A stretch of 64,000 nt of DNA from Bacteriovorax sp. MedPE-SWde (GTDB lineage Bacteria; Bdellovibrionota; Bacteriovoracia; Bacteriovoracales; Bacteriovoracaceae): the NCBI GenBank assembly GCA_001874305.1, contig MPCU01000002.1, forward strand, positions 248,001 through 312,000, in the 5' to 3' direction. The position numbers and the translations under genes were made by a program. Below are positions 1 through 8,537 of the stretch, piece by piece (within the stretch, counting starts at the first letter, position 1; every line of letters starts with the position of its first letter). The notes below the pieces were generated by a model that worked only from the letters and a program-made list of their open reading frames with translations, ran no database searches and was not told the DNA's origin.

Positions 1-1
1 C

Positions 2-610
2 CATCTCTATGAATCAAAAATGATTGGCGTAAAGGCCGGCGACACTGATTACTCCAAACCGCTTCATGAAATGAGCTTAATGTTTCTCGATAAACTTGGG
101 GACTCGCTAGAGGTTTTAAAAACAGATATGGATGCTGCACTCGATCTGAATGGACTGCTCACGCATATTGAGAATCTCGATAACCTAACAGAAGAGAAAA
201 AGAGTACCAAAACAGATGATGAGATGTCATTTATGATCGTAGACGATGATTATGATGTTCAAGAAATTGTAAAATCATATATATCAGATGCTATTCCATC
301 AAAGTTTCAATTAGAGATGAACGGAAAGGATGCCCTAGAAAAGACAGCAGGCCATAAATTTGACGTTATCATTTGTGACTATAAAATGCCTGTACTTGAT
401 GGAAAGAAGTTTATTGAACAATTAAGATCAACACAAGGTCCAAATCAATATACACCGATAATTTTTCTAAGTGGATATAAGCCTAACTTAGAGGCCAATG
501 CAAATACATGGGAGAATGTATTCTTCATCGAAAAGCCATTTACAGATCATAAGCTTATTTATTATGTGAAATGTTCAATAGAACTTCTGAAGAACTTAGA
601 AGCGGCTTAG
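2..610 (+). CDS. Response regulator, C-terminal part (5' truncated by window edge)
   Basis: The frame is open to the window's left edge, so the true start lies upstream; the first internal ATG is at 20. Counting from that ATG, residues 70-190 form a CheY-like receiver. The acidic pocket is Asp75-Asp77, the phospho-acceptor is Asp120 in CDYKMP, Ser151 follows, and Lys172 sits in EKP. The preceding ~65 residues are not recognised and may end another domain. No output domain follows the receiver. It converges on the hybrid kinase at 612-3005, one base away, and an intrinsic terminator overlaps its stop codon. Partner kinase unknown. Confidence 0.85.
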   Translation, partial: HLYESKMIGVKAGDTDYSKPLHEMSLMFLDKLGDSLEVLKTDMDAALDLNGLLTHIENLDNLTEEKKSTKTDDEMSFMIVDDDYDVQEIVKSYISDAIPSKFQLEMNGKDALEKTAGHKFDVIICDYKMPVLDGKKFIEQLRSTQGPNQYTPIIFLSGYKPNLEANANTWENVFFIEKPFTDHKLIYYVKCSIELLKNLEAA

Positions 611-632
611 TTTAAGCCTCTTCTATTTTTTT
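598..632 (+). terminator. Intrinsic terminator over the end of the response regulator
   Basis: Arms 598-609 and 613-624 pair over 12 positions with one mismatch and a 3-base loop. A run of seven T (626-632) follows on the + strand. The hairpin includes the stop codon of the upstream gene and lies partly inside the last codons of the convergent kinase gene. Confidence 0.7.
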
Positions 633-3005
633 AATCACTCTTACAATATCAATTCTCTTAACCGGTTTAGATAAATACTCATTCATACCGGCCTCAAAAC
701 AACTCTTCTTATCATCTTCAAATGCATTTGCTGTAAGTGCAATAATTTGACAAGGTGATAGTTCTTTACTCTTTTCATATAAGCGAATTTCTTTAGTTGC
801 TGTTAGTCCATCCATTACAGGCATCTGCATATCCATAAGAATATATTCAGGTCGATATTCCTTAAAATACTCAACAGCGGCCTTACCATTTTCAACAACT
901 TCAAAGTCTAAAGCTAGCTTGCCAAGAATTTTAGAGACAACTTTTTGGTTTATCTTATTATCTTCCGCAACCAGTATCGATATCTTTCTATCAAGTAATA
1001 GTTCTTCATTCTTTAACACTTCTTTAAGATCACTTTCTTTTATAAAGCTAAGCGCCTTAATTGTAATATCGAAACTTGTTCCTTTACCGACTTCACTTTT
1101 AACTTGTATAGTACCATTCATGAGCTCTACGAGAGACTTAGTTATCGAGAGACCAAGACCTGTTCCTCCATACTTCCTTGTTATTGATGCATCAGCTTGC
1201 TGAAAAGGTCTAAAGATATTCTTTAACTGATCCTTATTCATCCCAATTCCTGTATCCTTGACAGAGATATTGAGATAGTTGTCTTCAACCTTAATCTCAA
1301 GAGTAACAACTCCCCCTTCTGTAAACTTGATAGCATTGCTTAAGAGGTTATTAAGAATTTGCTTTATTCTAAATTCATCAGAATTAAGATAGGTATCATT
1401 ATGAATATTGTTAACTACGATCAGGTTAGAGTTTTTCTCTTTTGCCTTCACATTAAATGTTAATACTGTTTCATCAAGAATCCTCTTTAATGAGAAGTCT
1501 CTATTTTCTATTTGTATCTTATTAGCTTCTATCTTTGAAAAGTCTAGAATTTCATTAATAAGATAGAGCAGAGTTTCTCCACTACTTTCAAGAAGCTCTA
1601 CTAATTCGCTCTGTTCCTTATCGAGAGAGCTTTGTTTTAAAAGATCTGTCATTCCTAGAACACCATTAATAGGAGTTCTTATTTCATGTGACATATTAGC
1701 TAGGAATGCTGTTTTGAGCTCAGCGGCCTTTCTAATATCATCAATGGCCTTCTTACTAATACTTTCGGCCTTCTTTATTACCGTAATATCATCTATAATT
1801 GCAAAGAAACCTTTAAGGTCATTCTCTTCATTAAAAATTGCCGACATACTTAATGTAATAGGAAGATCAGAGAGGTCTTTTTTAAGGAGTGTCCACTCTC
1901 TATCTTCGACATCACCCTTTCTTGCATTAAATGCAAGAACTTCAAAACCTGCATCAAAGTAAAGTTCATGTATCTTTCCTAACTCACTTGCCCTATCTTC
2001 TAAATTCTTTTCTTCAAACAAGTCCTGAAGATTTAATCCACAAAGTTCATCTTCTGAATATCCTGTAATTTCAAAACTACGCTTATTAGTAGAGATGATC
2101 TGTCCATTAGAGTCTGTCGAAACAAAAAGAAACTTAGTACTATCCATCATAGACTTTCGAAGCATATTCATTTCACTAACTTGAACAGACATTTTCTCTA
2201 GTTCAAGATGTGGTATTAAGAACCATTCAATTCCTTTCTTTCTGGTATAAATAGCTACAAACAAGAAAATAAGAATAAATAATACTGCAAAGATCAAGTT
2301 GAACTGTCTCTTTCTACGTACTAGTTTACTAACATCAAGAAATATAGATAACTTCTTATCTCCAAATATTTCACGATTCTTCTCTATCATTCCTTCTCTT
2401 TGAATTTCAACATTAGAAAAATTAATACCCTTATCAGTTATAGTATAAGGAACTATTTCACTTGTTTGGAAAATCGCATTAGAAGAGAACTCTTGCTCAT
2501 ACTCTAATACTCCTTCACGGTTACCGTGAAAATCCACACCAAAGAGGAACCTAATAAAGATAACGCCCTTCTTTTTAATAAATCTAACATTATAAAGACT
2601 TTCCCCATCCATGATTTTTGAATAAGACTTGTCCCACTTATTCTCTTGACCTGACAGTAGCGTTCCATCAAAGGCGTAGAGAGAAAACTCTCCAGAATCT
2701 CCTTGAATTTCAATATGCTTAAAAAACTCAATCAGTTCAATTGCCCCTACATCCCCTTGCATTAGTCCATTAACAAGAAGAGGTTTCTTTGCAACACTCC
2801 TAAGACCATGGATTCTGCTGGTAACATAAGACTCAACTTGAATAAAGACGATTTCTGACTTCGCCTTCAAGATCCCCTTATATTGTTCAGTAATGATTGA
2901 ATTGAAAATATAATAAGATACACCATAGATTAATACCCCTACAACGAAGACGATGCTCCATATATACTTCGAAAAATCTTGAACTAACTTATTTTCTTTA
3001 TTCAT
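612..3005 (-). CDS. Hybrid sensor histidine kinase (periplasmic sensor, PAS, HisKA, HATPase, receiver)
   Basis: Membrane sensor with built-in receiver. Two membrane segments (about residues 14-34 and 236-253) bracket a ~200-residue periplasmic domain. Then come a PAS domain (~285-405), HisKA with His440 in SHEIRTP, an ATPase domain with N box, DTGIGM and GGTGLGL motifs (~545-650), and a receiver with phospho-acceptor Asp725 and Lys780. No Hpt domain, so a separate phosphotransfer protein is expected. The ATG at 3005 overlaps the end of the upstream binding-protein gene by 8 bases; a TTG at 3008 is possible. The overlap implies translational coupling, so the binding protein probably supplies the ligand signal. 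Confidence 0.93.
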   Translation of the reverse strand: MNKENKLVQDFSKYIWSIVFVVGVLIYGVSYYIFNSIITEQYKGILKAKSEIVFIQVESYVTSRIHGLRSVAKKPLLVNGLMQGDVGAIELIEFFKHIEIQGDSGEFSLYAFDGTLLSGQENKWDKSYSKIMDGESLYNVRFIKKKGVIFIRFLFGVDFHGNREGVLEYEQEFSSNAIFQTSEIVPYTITDKGINFSNVEIQREGMIEKNREIFGDKKLSIFLDVSKLVRRKRQFNLIFAVLFILIFLFVAIYTRKKGIEWFLIPHLELEKMSVQVSEMNMLRKSMMDSTKFLFVSTDSNGQIISTNKRSFEITGYSEDELCGLNLQDLFEEKNLEDRASELGKIHELYFDAGFEVLAFNARKGDVEDREWTLLKKDLSDLPITLSMSAIFNEENDLKGFFAIIDDITVIKKAESISKKAIDDIRKAAELKTAFLANMSHEIRTPINGVLGMTDLLKQSSLDKEQSELVELLESSGETLLYLINEILDFSKIEANKIQIENRDFSLKRILDETVLTFNVKAKEKNSNLIVVNNIHNDTYLNSDEFRIKQILNNLLSNAIKFTEGGVVTLEIKVEDNYLNISVKDTGIGMNKDQLKNIFRPFQQADASITRKYGGTGLGLSITKSLVELMNGTIQVKSEVGKGTSFDITIKALSFIKESDLKEVLKNEELLLDRKISILVAEDNKINQKVVSKILGKLALDFEVVENGKAAVEYFKEYRPEYILMDMQMPVMDGLTATKEIRLYEKSKELSPCQIIALTANAFEDDKKSCFEAGMNEYLSKPVKRIDIVRVIKKIEEA

Positions 3006-4161
3006 CAAAAAGTAACTCTATTTGTCCATTATCGTTAAATTTCGCCATGATATAATTGCTCGAAGACAATGCTTCATGACCGTTTAAGTTATTTTTAGTC
3101 GGGCTAAATGGGCGCTTATAATTCTTAATTAACCCTTGTACATCTCTAACGTTTTCTATTCTCTTTCTTATAGAAGTAGTACTTTTTTCTTTTAGCGCTT
3201 TTATATATAATTTTGTTAGATCGTAGGAATGAACAAAACCACTCTCTCTAGGAATATCTTGTGGCGTTTTAATATGTGGGAAATTTGTCGTAAGTTTGTT
3301 CCATACAGATTTTTGAAATTTGCTTTGTTTTTTATTTCTAAATGAAAAATTTGATTGTATAAATTCCACATGGAGTTTTCTCGACTTTATTAATGCCGAT
3401 AACCTCGCTGTCTTACCTCCAACAATACCCCAATGAGAAAATATTTTTATTTTCGGTAGAATTTCACCAATCGTGTTAAAGATAGTGAAAGCATCTTTAC
3501 TATTACCAACAAAAAAGACACAGTCATTCTTAGCTTTCTTCATGCTTTTTATTAGTAACTGAGATGCTTCTGAAGAAATTCCCCAGTTAAACCATGACTC
3601 ATCAAAAGATAGCTTTCTCTTTTTTAAATCCTTTCCCATATTTCTCTGATTCGATTTACCCCAACCAGTTTTCTCAAGAACGAGCCTTGGTCTCTTGCAC
3701 TTATATTTATTAACCGCCCAAGATGAAATAAAACCTCCCGCCTGAGCATCATCAACAGAGAGTCTATAGATCCAGTTATTCTTACTGTCTCCCCTTGTTA
3801 TTGGTGCACCAGCGGCCCACGGTACAAGAGTAAGAACTTTATTCTTATTTATAAAGTCTCGATTGGAAATTAGAGGTGGACTATGAAGTCCTCCAAAGAC
3901 AACTCTTTCAGTTTTGTCATTAATAACTTTTTTAAAATTTGCTAGAGAACGCCTAGTATTTCCACGATGATCAAGAGGTATGACATTGAATTTAAATTGA
4001 GAATTACTTTCCTCTGCAATGGCCGCTCTTATACCAAGCTCAATACCTTGTGCAGATTCCTTGTGAACAGTATAATCAGCATCAATATAAATATTAACAT
4101 CTTTTGCAAATAAAACTTGATGAATACTGAGCAAGCATATCGTCATCAACAATTTCTTCAT
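2998..4161 (-). CDS. Periplasmic binding protein, branched-chain amino acid (LivJ/Peripla_BP_6) type
   Basis: Signal peptide at residues 1-19 (MKKLLMTICLL...LFA), then a type I periplasmic-binding fold. It resembles LivJ/LivK/AmiC receptors: an early DADYTVHKESAQGIELG segment, a Gly-rich hinge, and a late KALKEK...VRDVQGLI segment. The ATG at 4161 is preferred over the upstream TTG at 4173 because GGAGAGG lies just before it. No permease or ATPase gene is nearby. Instead the gene overlaps the sensor kinase at 612-3005, so it is more likely a ligand-reporting subunit than a transport component. Ligand unknown. Confidence 0.82.
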   Translation of the reverse strand: MKKLLMTICLLSIHQVLFAKDVNIYIDADYTVHKESAQGIELGIRAAIAEESNSQFKFNVIPLDHRGNTRRSLANFKKVINDKTERVVFGGLHSPPLISNRDFINKNKVLTLVPWAAGAPITRGDSKNNWIYRLSVDDAQAGGFISSWAVNKYKCKRPRLVLEKTGWGKSNQRNMGKDLKKRKLSFDESWFNWGISSEASQLLIKSMKKAKNDCVFFVGNSKDAFTIFNTIGEILPKIKIFSHWGIVGGKTARLSALIKSRKLHVEFIQSNFSFRNKKQSKFQKSVWNKLTTNFPHIKTPQDIPRESGFVHSYDLTKLYIKALKEKSTTSIRKRIENVRDVQGLIKNYKRPFSPTKNNLNGHEALSSSNYIMAKFNDNGQIELLFDE

Positions 4162-4224
4162 TACCCTCTCCAATATGATATTCTCAATACTTATCGGAGA
4201 AACTAGAATTTGAATGAAGAAAAT

Positions 4225-5154
4225 TTATTCAATAATTTTTAAAATATTAATACCTTTGACAGTCTTGTGACCAATATATTTTCTCAAGTAATCTTCTAGT
4301 AGGTCTTGTTTTACAACGCCTTTCCCACTTGGGCTAGCATGTCTAAAATAGAGACTTCCATTATCCCTAATGGCCAGACCTTGATGAGAAACATTTATAT
4401 TTGTTCCAATATACTTTTCTAAGTTCCAATTGGGTCTTACAATATTGATGATATCTCCACTATTAATAGAGTTAAAGACTCTTCTTCTTAATTTCTTATT
4501 CTTTTTAAAGATATGTTTAATTGGCATAAATGGAATACTTGCCATCACTGGGTCATATTGATTACCTTCTTCTTGAAGTTCATTTAGTAAGTCTTCTCGA
4601 TCCTCAAGAGTGCTCTTCTCAAGTATAGAAATCCTATCCATATTCATTTTCTTATACCACTCTTTCTTATTAATCTTTGAACTGGCCATTTCGATATACT
4701 TTTCATTAAACACTTCAGTAGTAATATCCTCTATTACACCTAATTCGATATTTTGTGGAATCCAATCGGCACTAGTAAAATGGTTTCTAGTAATAAAAGA
4801 GATCTTTCCATTCTGATAGCGAATCTCAGTTATACGTCTCTTAAAGTCCTCTATATCATCAGCAAGAAGAAGCGCCATAACTGTTTCAACATATGTTGTG
4901 CAATCAAACTCGTCAGTTCTCCACAGAGGGTCCTGATCATATATGGCATCTACTCCCTCACCAAGTGGCCCAAGAGTGTTATAGCTTCGTCCTAGGAATA
5001 CAGCAGATAACTTATTTACCGATTCTGAGATATCCCCATTTCTAGCTTCTAAGAGAGAGTTTATTTCATCTTCATCAAAAACAGAGAATACTTGTAAGGA
5101 AAGTAAAGACATTAAAACAATTGCCAAGTGTCTAAAGTTTGTACACTTCTTCAT
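4225..5154 (-). CDS. DUF1460 family exported hydrolase (NlpC/P60-like fold)
   Basis: Exported protein with a signal peptide to about residue 25. The segment FDCTTYVETVMALL contains the nucleophilic Cys context of DUF1460 proteins, some of which act as cell-wall amidases or endopeptidases. A later His (SHQGLAIRDNG) and the closing region fit the Cys-His arrangement of that family. AGGAG stands 7 bases before ATG 5154. It is divergent from the phosphodiesterase lipoprotein at 5271. A role in trimming prey or self peptidoglycan is plausible but inferred. Confidence 0.82.
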   Translation of the reverse strand: MKKCTNFRHLAIVLMSLLSLQVFSVFDEDEINSLLEARNGDISESVNKLSAVFLGRSYNTLGPLGEGVDAIYDQDPLWRTDEFDCTTYVETVMALLLADDIEDFKRRITEIRYQNGKISFITRNHFTSADWIPQNIELGVIEDITTEVFNEKYIEMASSKINKKEWYKKMNMDRISILEKSTLEDREDLLNELQEEGNQYDPVMASIPFMPIKHIFKKNKKLRRRVFNSINSGDIINIVRPNWNLEKYIGTNINVSHQGLAIRDNGSLYFRHASPSGKGVVKQDLLEDYLRKYIGHKTVKGINILKIIE

Positions 5155-5270
5155 ACATATTCTCCTGTAAAATTCTAGTTATAATATATAGGAGCAAAAT
5201 CCATACCACTTTTAATTCAAGGCGAGATCTATTAATATTTAGAAAATATAAATTTTATAAAGGAATTCTG

Positions 5271-6527
5271 ATGAAAGTGATTTCACTAGCACTACTAGGT
5301 GCTCTTGTAAGTTGTGCTCAAGCACCAAAGTATTTTGTAAAAAAAGACATGCCTGCAAATAGCATCAAGGCACAGAATTCACCTCATATCTTACTTATTT
5401 CAATTGATGGTTATAGATGGGACTATACCAAAAAGTATGCCCCAAAGTTTCTTTCAAAATTTATGAAAGAGGGAGCATCTTTAAAAAGTTTAAGACCTTC
5501 ATACCCTACAAAAACCTTCCCTAATCATCTTTCAATAGTTACAGGTCGCTATCCCATGAATCATGGAATAGTTGCAAATAGATTCTACGCACCGGACTTA
5601 AAAAAATCATATTCTCTCAGAGATAGTAGCGCTGTAACAAATGGTGACTTCTATCAGTCTCTACCTATTTGGGGACTTGCTGAAAGACAACAAATGAGAA
5701 CTGCAACTTACTTTTGGCCTGGATCAGAGGCTGAAGTACAAGGCGAGAGACCTTCATATTATTTAAAGTACAATCATGGTGCTCCTCACTCCGAAAGAAT
5801 AAATACTGTAGAAAAATGGTTTCATCTTAGCAAAGATAAAAGGCCACACTTAGTTACACTATACTTTCATGATGTAGATAGTGCTGGTCATAAGTTTGGT
5901 CCAGATTCACTTCAAACAAAAGAAGCTATAGATAAAGTAGATAAGAGTATCGAAGATATTGTAACGAGAGTAAGAAAGTTAAAGTACCCAGTAAATATAA
6001 TAATTGTTTCCGATCATGGAATGGCCGAACTTAAAAAAGAAAACTTTGAATCAATTATAAAATCAGATGCCACAAAGAATATAATCTCTAGCTTCACAGT
6101 AAAAGGAAAAGGACCAATCATCCAACTTTACAGTAAAGATGAAAGTGAAGCTAACCCAAAGAGTTTTACTCACCTACTTAACAAGAATGCAAAGAACTAC
6201 AAATGTCATCAGGGCCATAAAATTCCGAAGAAGCTTAACTTTAGAAATAAGCCTCGAGTAGGAGATATTGTTTGTATTGCAAATAAGGGCTGGTCCATTG
6301 GAACAAAGAATACTTCTATCCCTAAAGGGAATCATGGTTGGTCTCAATATGATGGTATGGACATGCATGCAATCTTCTATGCACAAGGTCCACAGTTTAA
6401 GAAAAATAAAGTTATTGGAACTCAAGATAATATAAATATATTCCCACTTATGGCAAAAATTCTAAATCTTAAAATTGATACCAAAATCGATGGAAAGCTA
6501 AAGAAAATGAAGTCCCTACTAAAGTAG
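5271..6527 (+). CDS. Type I phosphodiesterase/nucleotide pyrophosphatase lipoprotein (NPP family)
   Basis: Lipoprotein: a short signal ends in LVSC with lipidated Cys15. The alkaline-phosphatase-fold domain shows the NPP signature SIDGYRWD (metal ligand Asp46) and PTKTFPNH with nucleophile Thr82. Further metal ligands appear in HDVDSAGH, SDHGM and KGNHGW. Start ATG 5271 is chosen because AAGGA precedes it and the lipobox follows; an upstream ATG at 5139 would add an unlikely 44 residues. Probable function is hydrolysis of nucleotide or phosphodiester bonds at the cell surface. Same strand as the TonB receptor 83 bases downstream. Confidence 0.9.
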   Translation: MKVISLALLGALVSCAQAPKYFVKKDMPANSIKAQNSPHILLISIDGYRWDYTKKYAPKFLSKFMKEGASLKSLRPSYPTKTFPNHLSIVTGRYPMNHGIVANRFYAPDLKKSYSLRDSSAVTNGDFYQSLPIWGLAERQQMRTATYFWPGSEAEVQGERPSYYLKYNHGAPHSERINTVEKWFHLSKDKRPHLVTLYFHDVDSAGHKFGPDSLQTKEAIDKVDKSIEDIVTRVRKLKYPVNIIIVSDHGMAELKKENFESIIKSDATKNIISSFTVKGKGPIIQLYSKDESEANPKSFTHLLNKNAKNYKCHQGHKIPKKLNFRNKPRVGDIVCIANKGWSIGTKNTSIPKGNHGWSQYDGMDMHAIFYAQGPQFKKNKVIGTQDNINIFPLMAKILNLKIDTKIDGKLKKMKSLLK

Positions 6528-6560
6528 TAAAGTATCCGAAAATATTACACTATTCACCCA

Positions 6561-6606
6561 CCTCATTAAGTATATTAAAATAATTTAATTGATATATTTA
6601 ATGAGG
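6561..6606 (+). promoter_or_regulatory. 15-bp dyad covering the ribosome binding site of the TonB receptor
   Basis: Arms 6561-6575 and 6592-6606 pair over 15 positions (14 Watson-Crick, one G-T) around a 16-base AT loop. The right arm ends in GAGG, the Shine-Dalgarno for ATG 6611. As RNA it would hide the ribosome binding site; as DNA it could be an operator. The transcription start is unknown, so I cannot choose between them. Confidence 0.55.
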
Positions 6607-6610
6607 CCAT

Positions 6611-8533
6611 ATGTTTAGATCAAAGAAGCTACAACTATCTATTTTATCACTTACGCTATCAACTCAGGTCACTGCCTCAAGTGACCCTTTTGACTTATCA
6701 ATTGAAGAGTTAATGTCACTACCAATTAGTATTACTTCTAAGAGAGAAGAAAATCTTTCTAAAGCGCCGGGAATAATCACGGTAATTTCGAAACAAGACA
6801 TAAAGGCCTTTGGAGCGAGAAACCTTCACGACGTGATGAGATTAGTACCAGGAGTTCAACAGGTCTATCCACAATTCGGTCATCGTAGCTCCGTAGCAGT
6901 TCGAGGACAAATTGCAGGAGCTGTAGATAAATACTTTTTAATTCTACTTAATGGTAAACCTCTAAGAGACCCTATTCTTCAAGGGATTGACTCTCCTGTT
7001 TTTGAAGGCATACCTCTTTCATTAGTTGAAAAATTAGAGATAATCAGAGGGCCAGGCTCAGTAATTTATGGATCTAACGCTGTCGCTGGTGTAATGAATA
7101 TAATCACCTCAAACGATGAGATAGCAAAGTCTAATTCCGTCTCTGCAACATATGGCTCATTTGAAACAAAGATTAATGAATTAGTACTTAATACAAAGCT
7201 CTCTAGTGATTCATCTCTGACAGGAGCATTAAGGACTTATGAGACGACAGGCTGGAAACTAGGCTTTACTGATACAAGTAATACGACCTCAAGCTTTAGA
7301 AATAAAAATAGTTCGTGGGGAGGTTTCTTAGAGTTTAACTACGGAGACTTTACAGCAAATTACTTTAAGGCGGATACAAAAGAAAAACAAACTCTCTCAG
7401 TTGCAACCATAGCTACTGCGACAGAGAGGCCAAGTGATAAAGAATTCTTCTCCTTAGATTATACTAGGCAGTTAAATTCTCAATGGAAGCTTCAATCAGG
7501 GATTTCCTCTAATACTTCCAATGTATCAGGATCAACAGAGTATGATGCAGAAGACTCTGTTGTTGAGTTATCTGTACACGGGGATTATCAAAACTACCAA
7601 TTAGATTTTGGACTAAACTACAGACGTAATATTTTAAAGACAACAAAGAATGAAAAGGTATCAAATGTTTATTACAAATCTCTATACTCACAACTCAGCT
7701 ATATTATTAACGATAACTTTGATGCTGTGGCCGGACTACAATTAATTGATCCGCAAATAAGCAAGGTTCAACTCTCTCCAAGATTAAGTCTGATTGGTAA
7801 TTTTAAAAGTGGTCTAGGTACAAAAATTATGTACAGTAAGGCCTATAGTTCACCAACAGGTGTAGAACTCAGTTTAGACCTCCCAGGTCTATTCCAAGGT
7901 GATCCCACTCTTGTTCCTACCACTATTAATAATTTTGATGTGCAAGTCTCCTATCAGAAAGAAAACCTCTACTCTGCTCTAAGCTTCTTTCATTCGATAT
8001 ACAAGAATGTCATTGAATTAGAAGAAGTCACGACAGGTACACCGCTACCAAAAGTATTTAAAAATGCAAAAGAAATTGATTATACTGGTTTTGAATGGGA
8101 GGTTAAGTACGACATTTCAAGTAAATTAAAACTAAATGGATCATATAATTATCAAGTCTCTATAGATGCAAATAATCAAATAAACTCAAGCCTTCTCTCT
8201 AAAACCATGGTTAAGACAGGTTTTATCTATAGACGCTCTACAGACCTAACAGTATCACTTTTTAATACCTATTTTAGTAGACCTACTAATAGAACACCTA
8301 TTACTAATAAATATAATAAAGTCGAAAAAGCTTATTCACATATGAGCCTTAACCTCTCATACAATGTTCAAACATTCTTTAATACGAAGAATAACTTAAA
8401 GTTTAAATTCTTTATTGATAACTTGTTAAATAACGAAGCAATATTCTTGCCAGACCCTACTCTGAGTAATCTCAACACAATGCCAAAAGTTTCAAAGAGG
8501 TCTTACTATGCGGGACTTGACCTAAACTTTTAA
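6611..8533 (+). CDS. TonB-dependent outer-membrane receptor
   Basis: Signal peptide to about residue 23, then a plug domain (~45-165). The plug shows SKREENLSKAPGIITVISKQDI, ARNLHDVMRLVPGV, LNGKPLRDP and IRGPGSVIYGSNAVAGVMNII signatures. The rest is a 22-strand-type barrel ending in aromatic YYAGLDLNF. At 640 residues it is of usual length for vitamin B12/catecholate-type receptors. Substrate cannot be read from sequence and no ABC importer or TonB/ExbBD genes lie nearby. GAGG precedes ATG 6611 inside a strong dyad, suggesting regulated expression. It ends four bases from the convergent gene at 8538. Confidence 0.92.
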   Translation: MFRSKKLQLSILSLTLSTQVTASSDPFDLSIEELMSLPISITSKREENLSKAPGIITVISKQDIKAFGARNLHDVMRLVPGVQQVYPQFGHRSSVAVRGQIAGAVDKYFLILLNGKPLRDPILQGIDSPVFEGIPLSLVEKLEIIRGPGSVIYGSNAVAGVMNIITSNDEIAKSNSVSATYGSFETKINELVLNTKLSSDSSLTGALRTYETTGWKLGFTDTSNTTSSFRNKNSSWGGFLEFNYGDFTANYFKADTKEKQTLSVATIATATERPSDKEFFSLDYTRQLNSQWKLQSGISSNTSNVSGSTEYDAEDSVVELSVHGDYQNYQLDFGLNYRRNILKTTKNEKVSNVYYKSLYSQLSYIINDNFDAVAGLQLIDPQISKVQLSPRLSLIGNFKSGLGTKIMYSKAYSSPTGVELSLDLPGLFQGDPTLVPTTINNFDVQVSYQKENLYSALSFFHSIYKNVIELEEVTTGTPLPKVFKNAKEIDYTGFEWEVKYDISSKLKLNGSYNYQVSIDANNQINSSLLSKTMVKTGFIYRRSTDLTVSLFNTYFSRPTNRTPITNKYNKVEKAYSHMSLNLSYNVQTFFNTKNNLKFKFFIDNLLNNEAIFLPDPTLSNLNTMPKVSKRSYYAGLDLNF

Positions 8534-8537
8534 AGAC

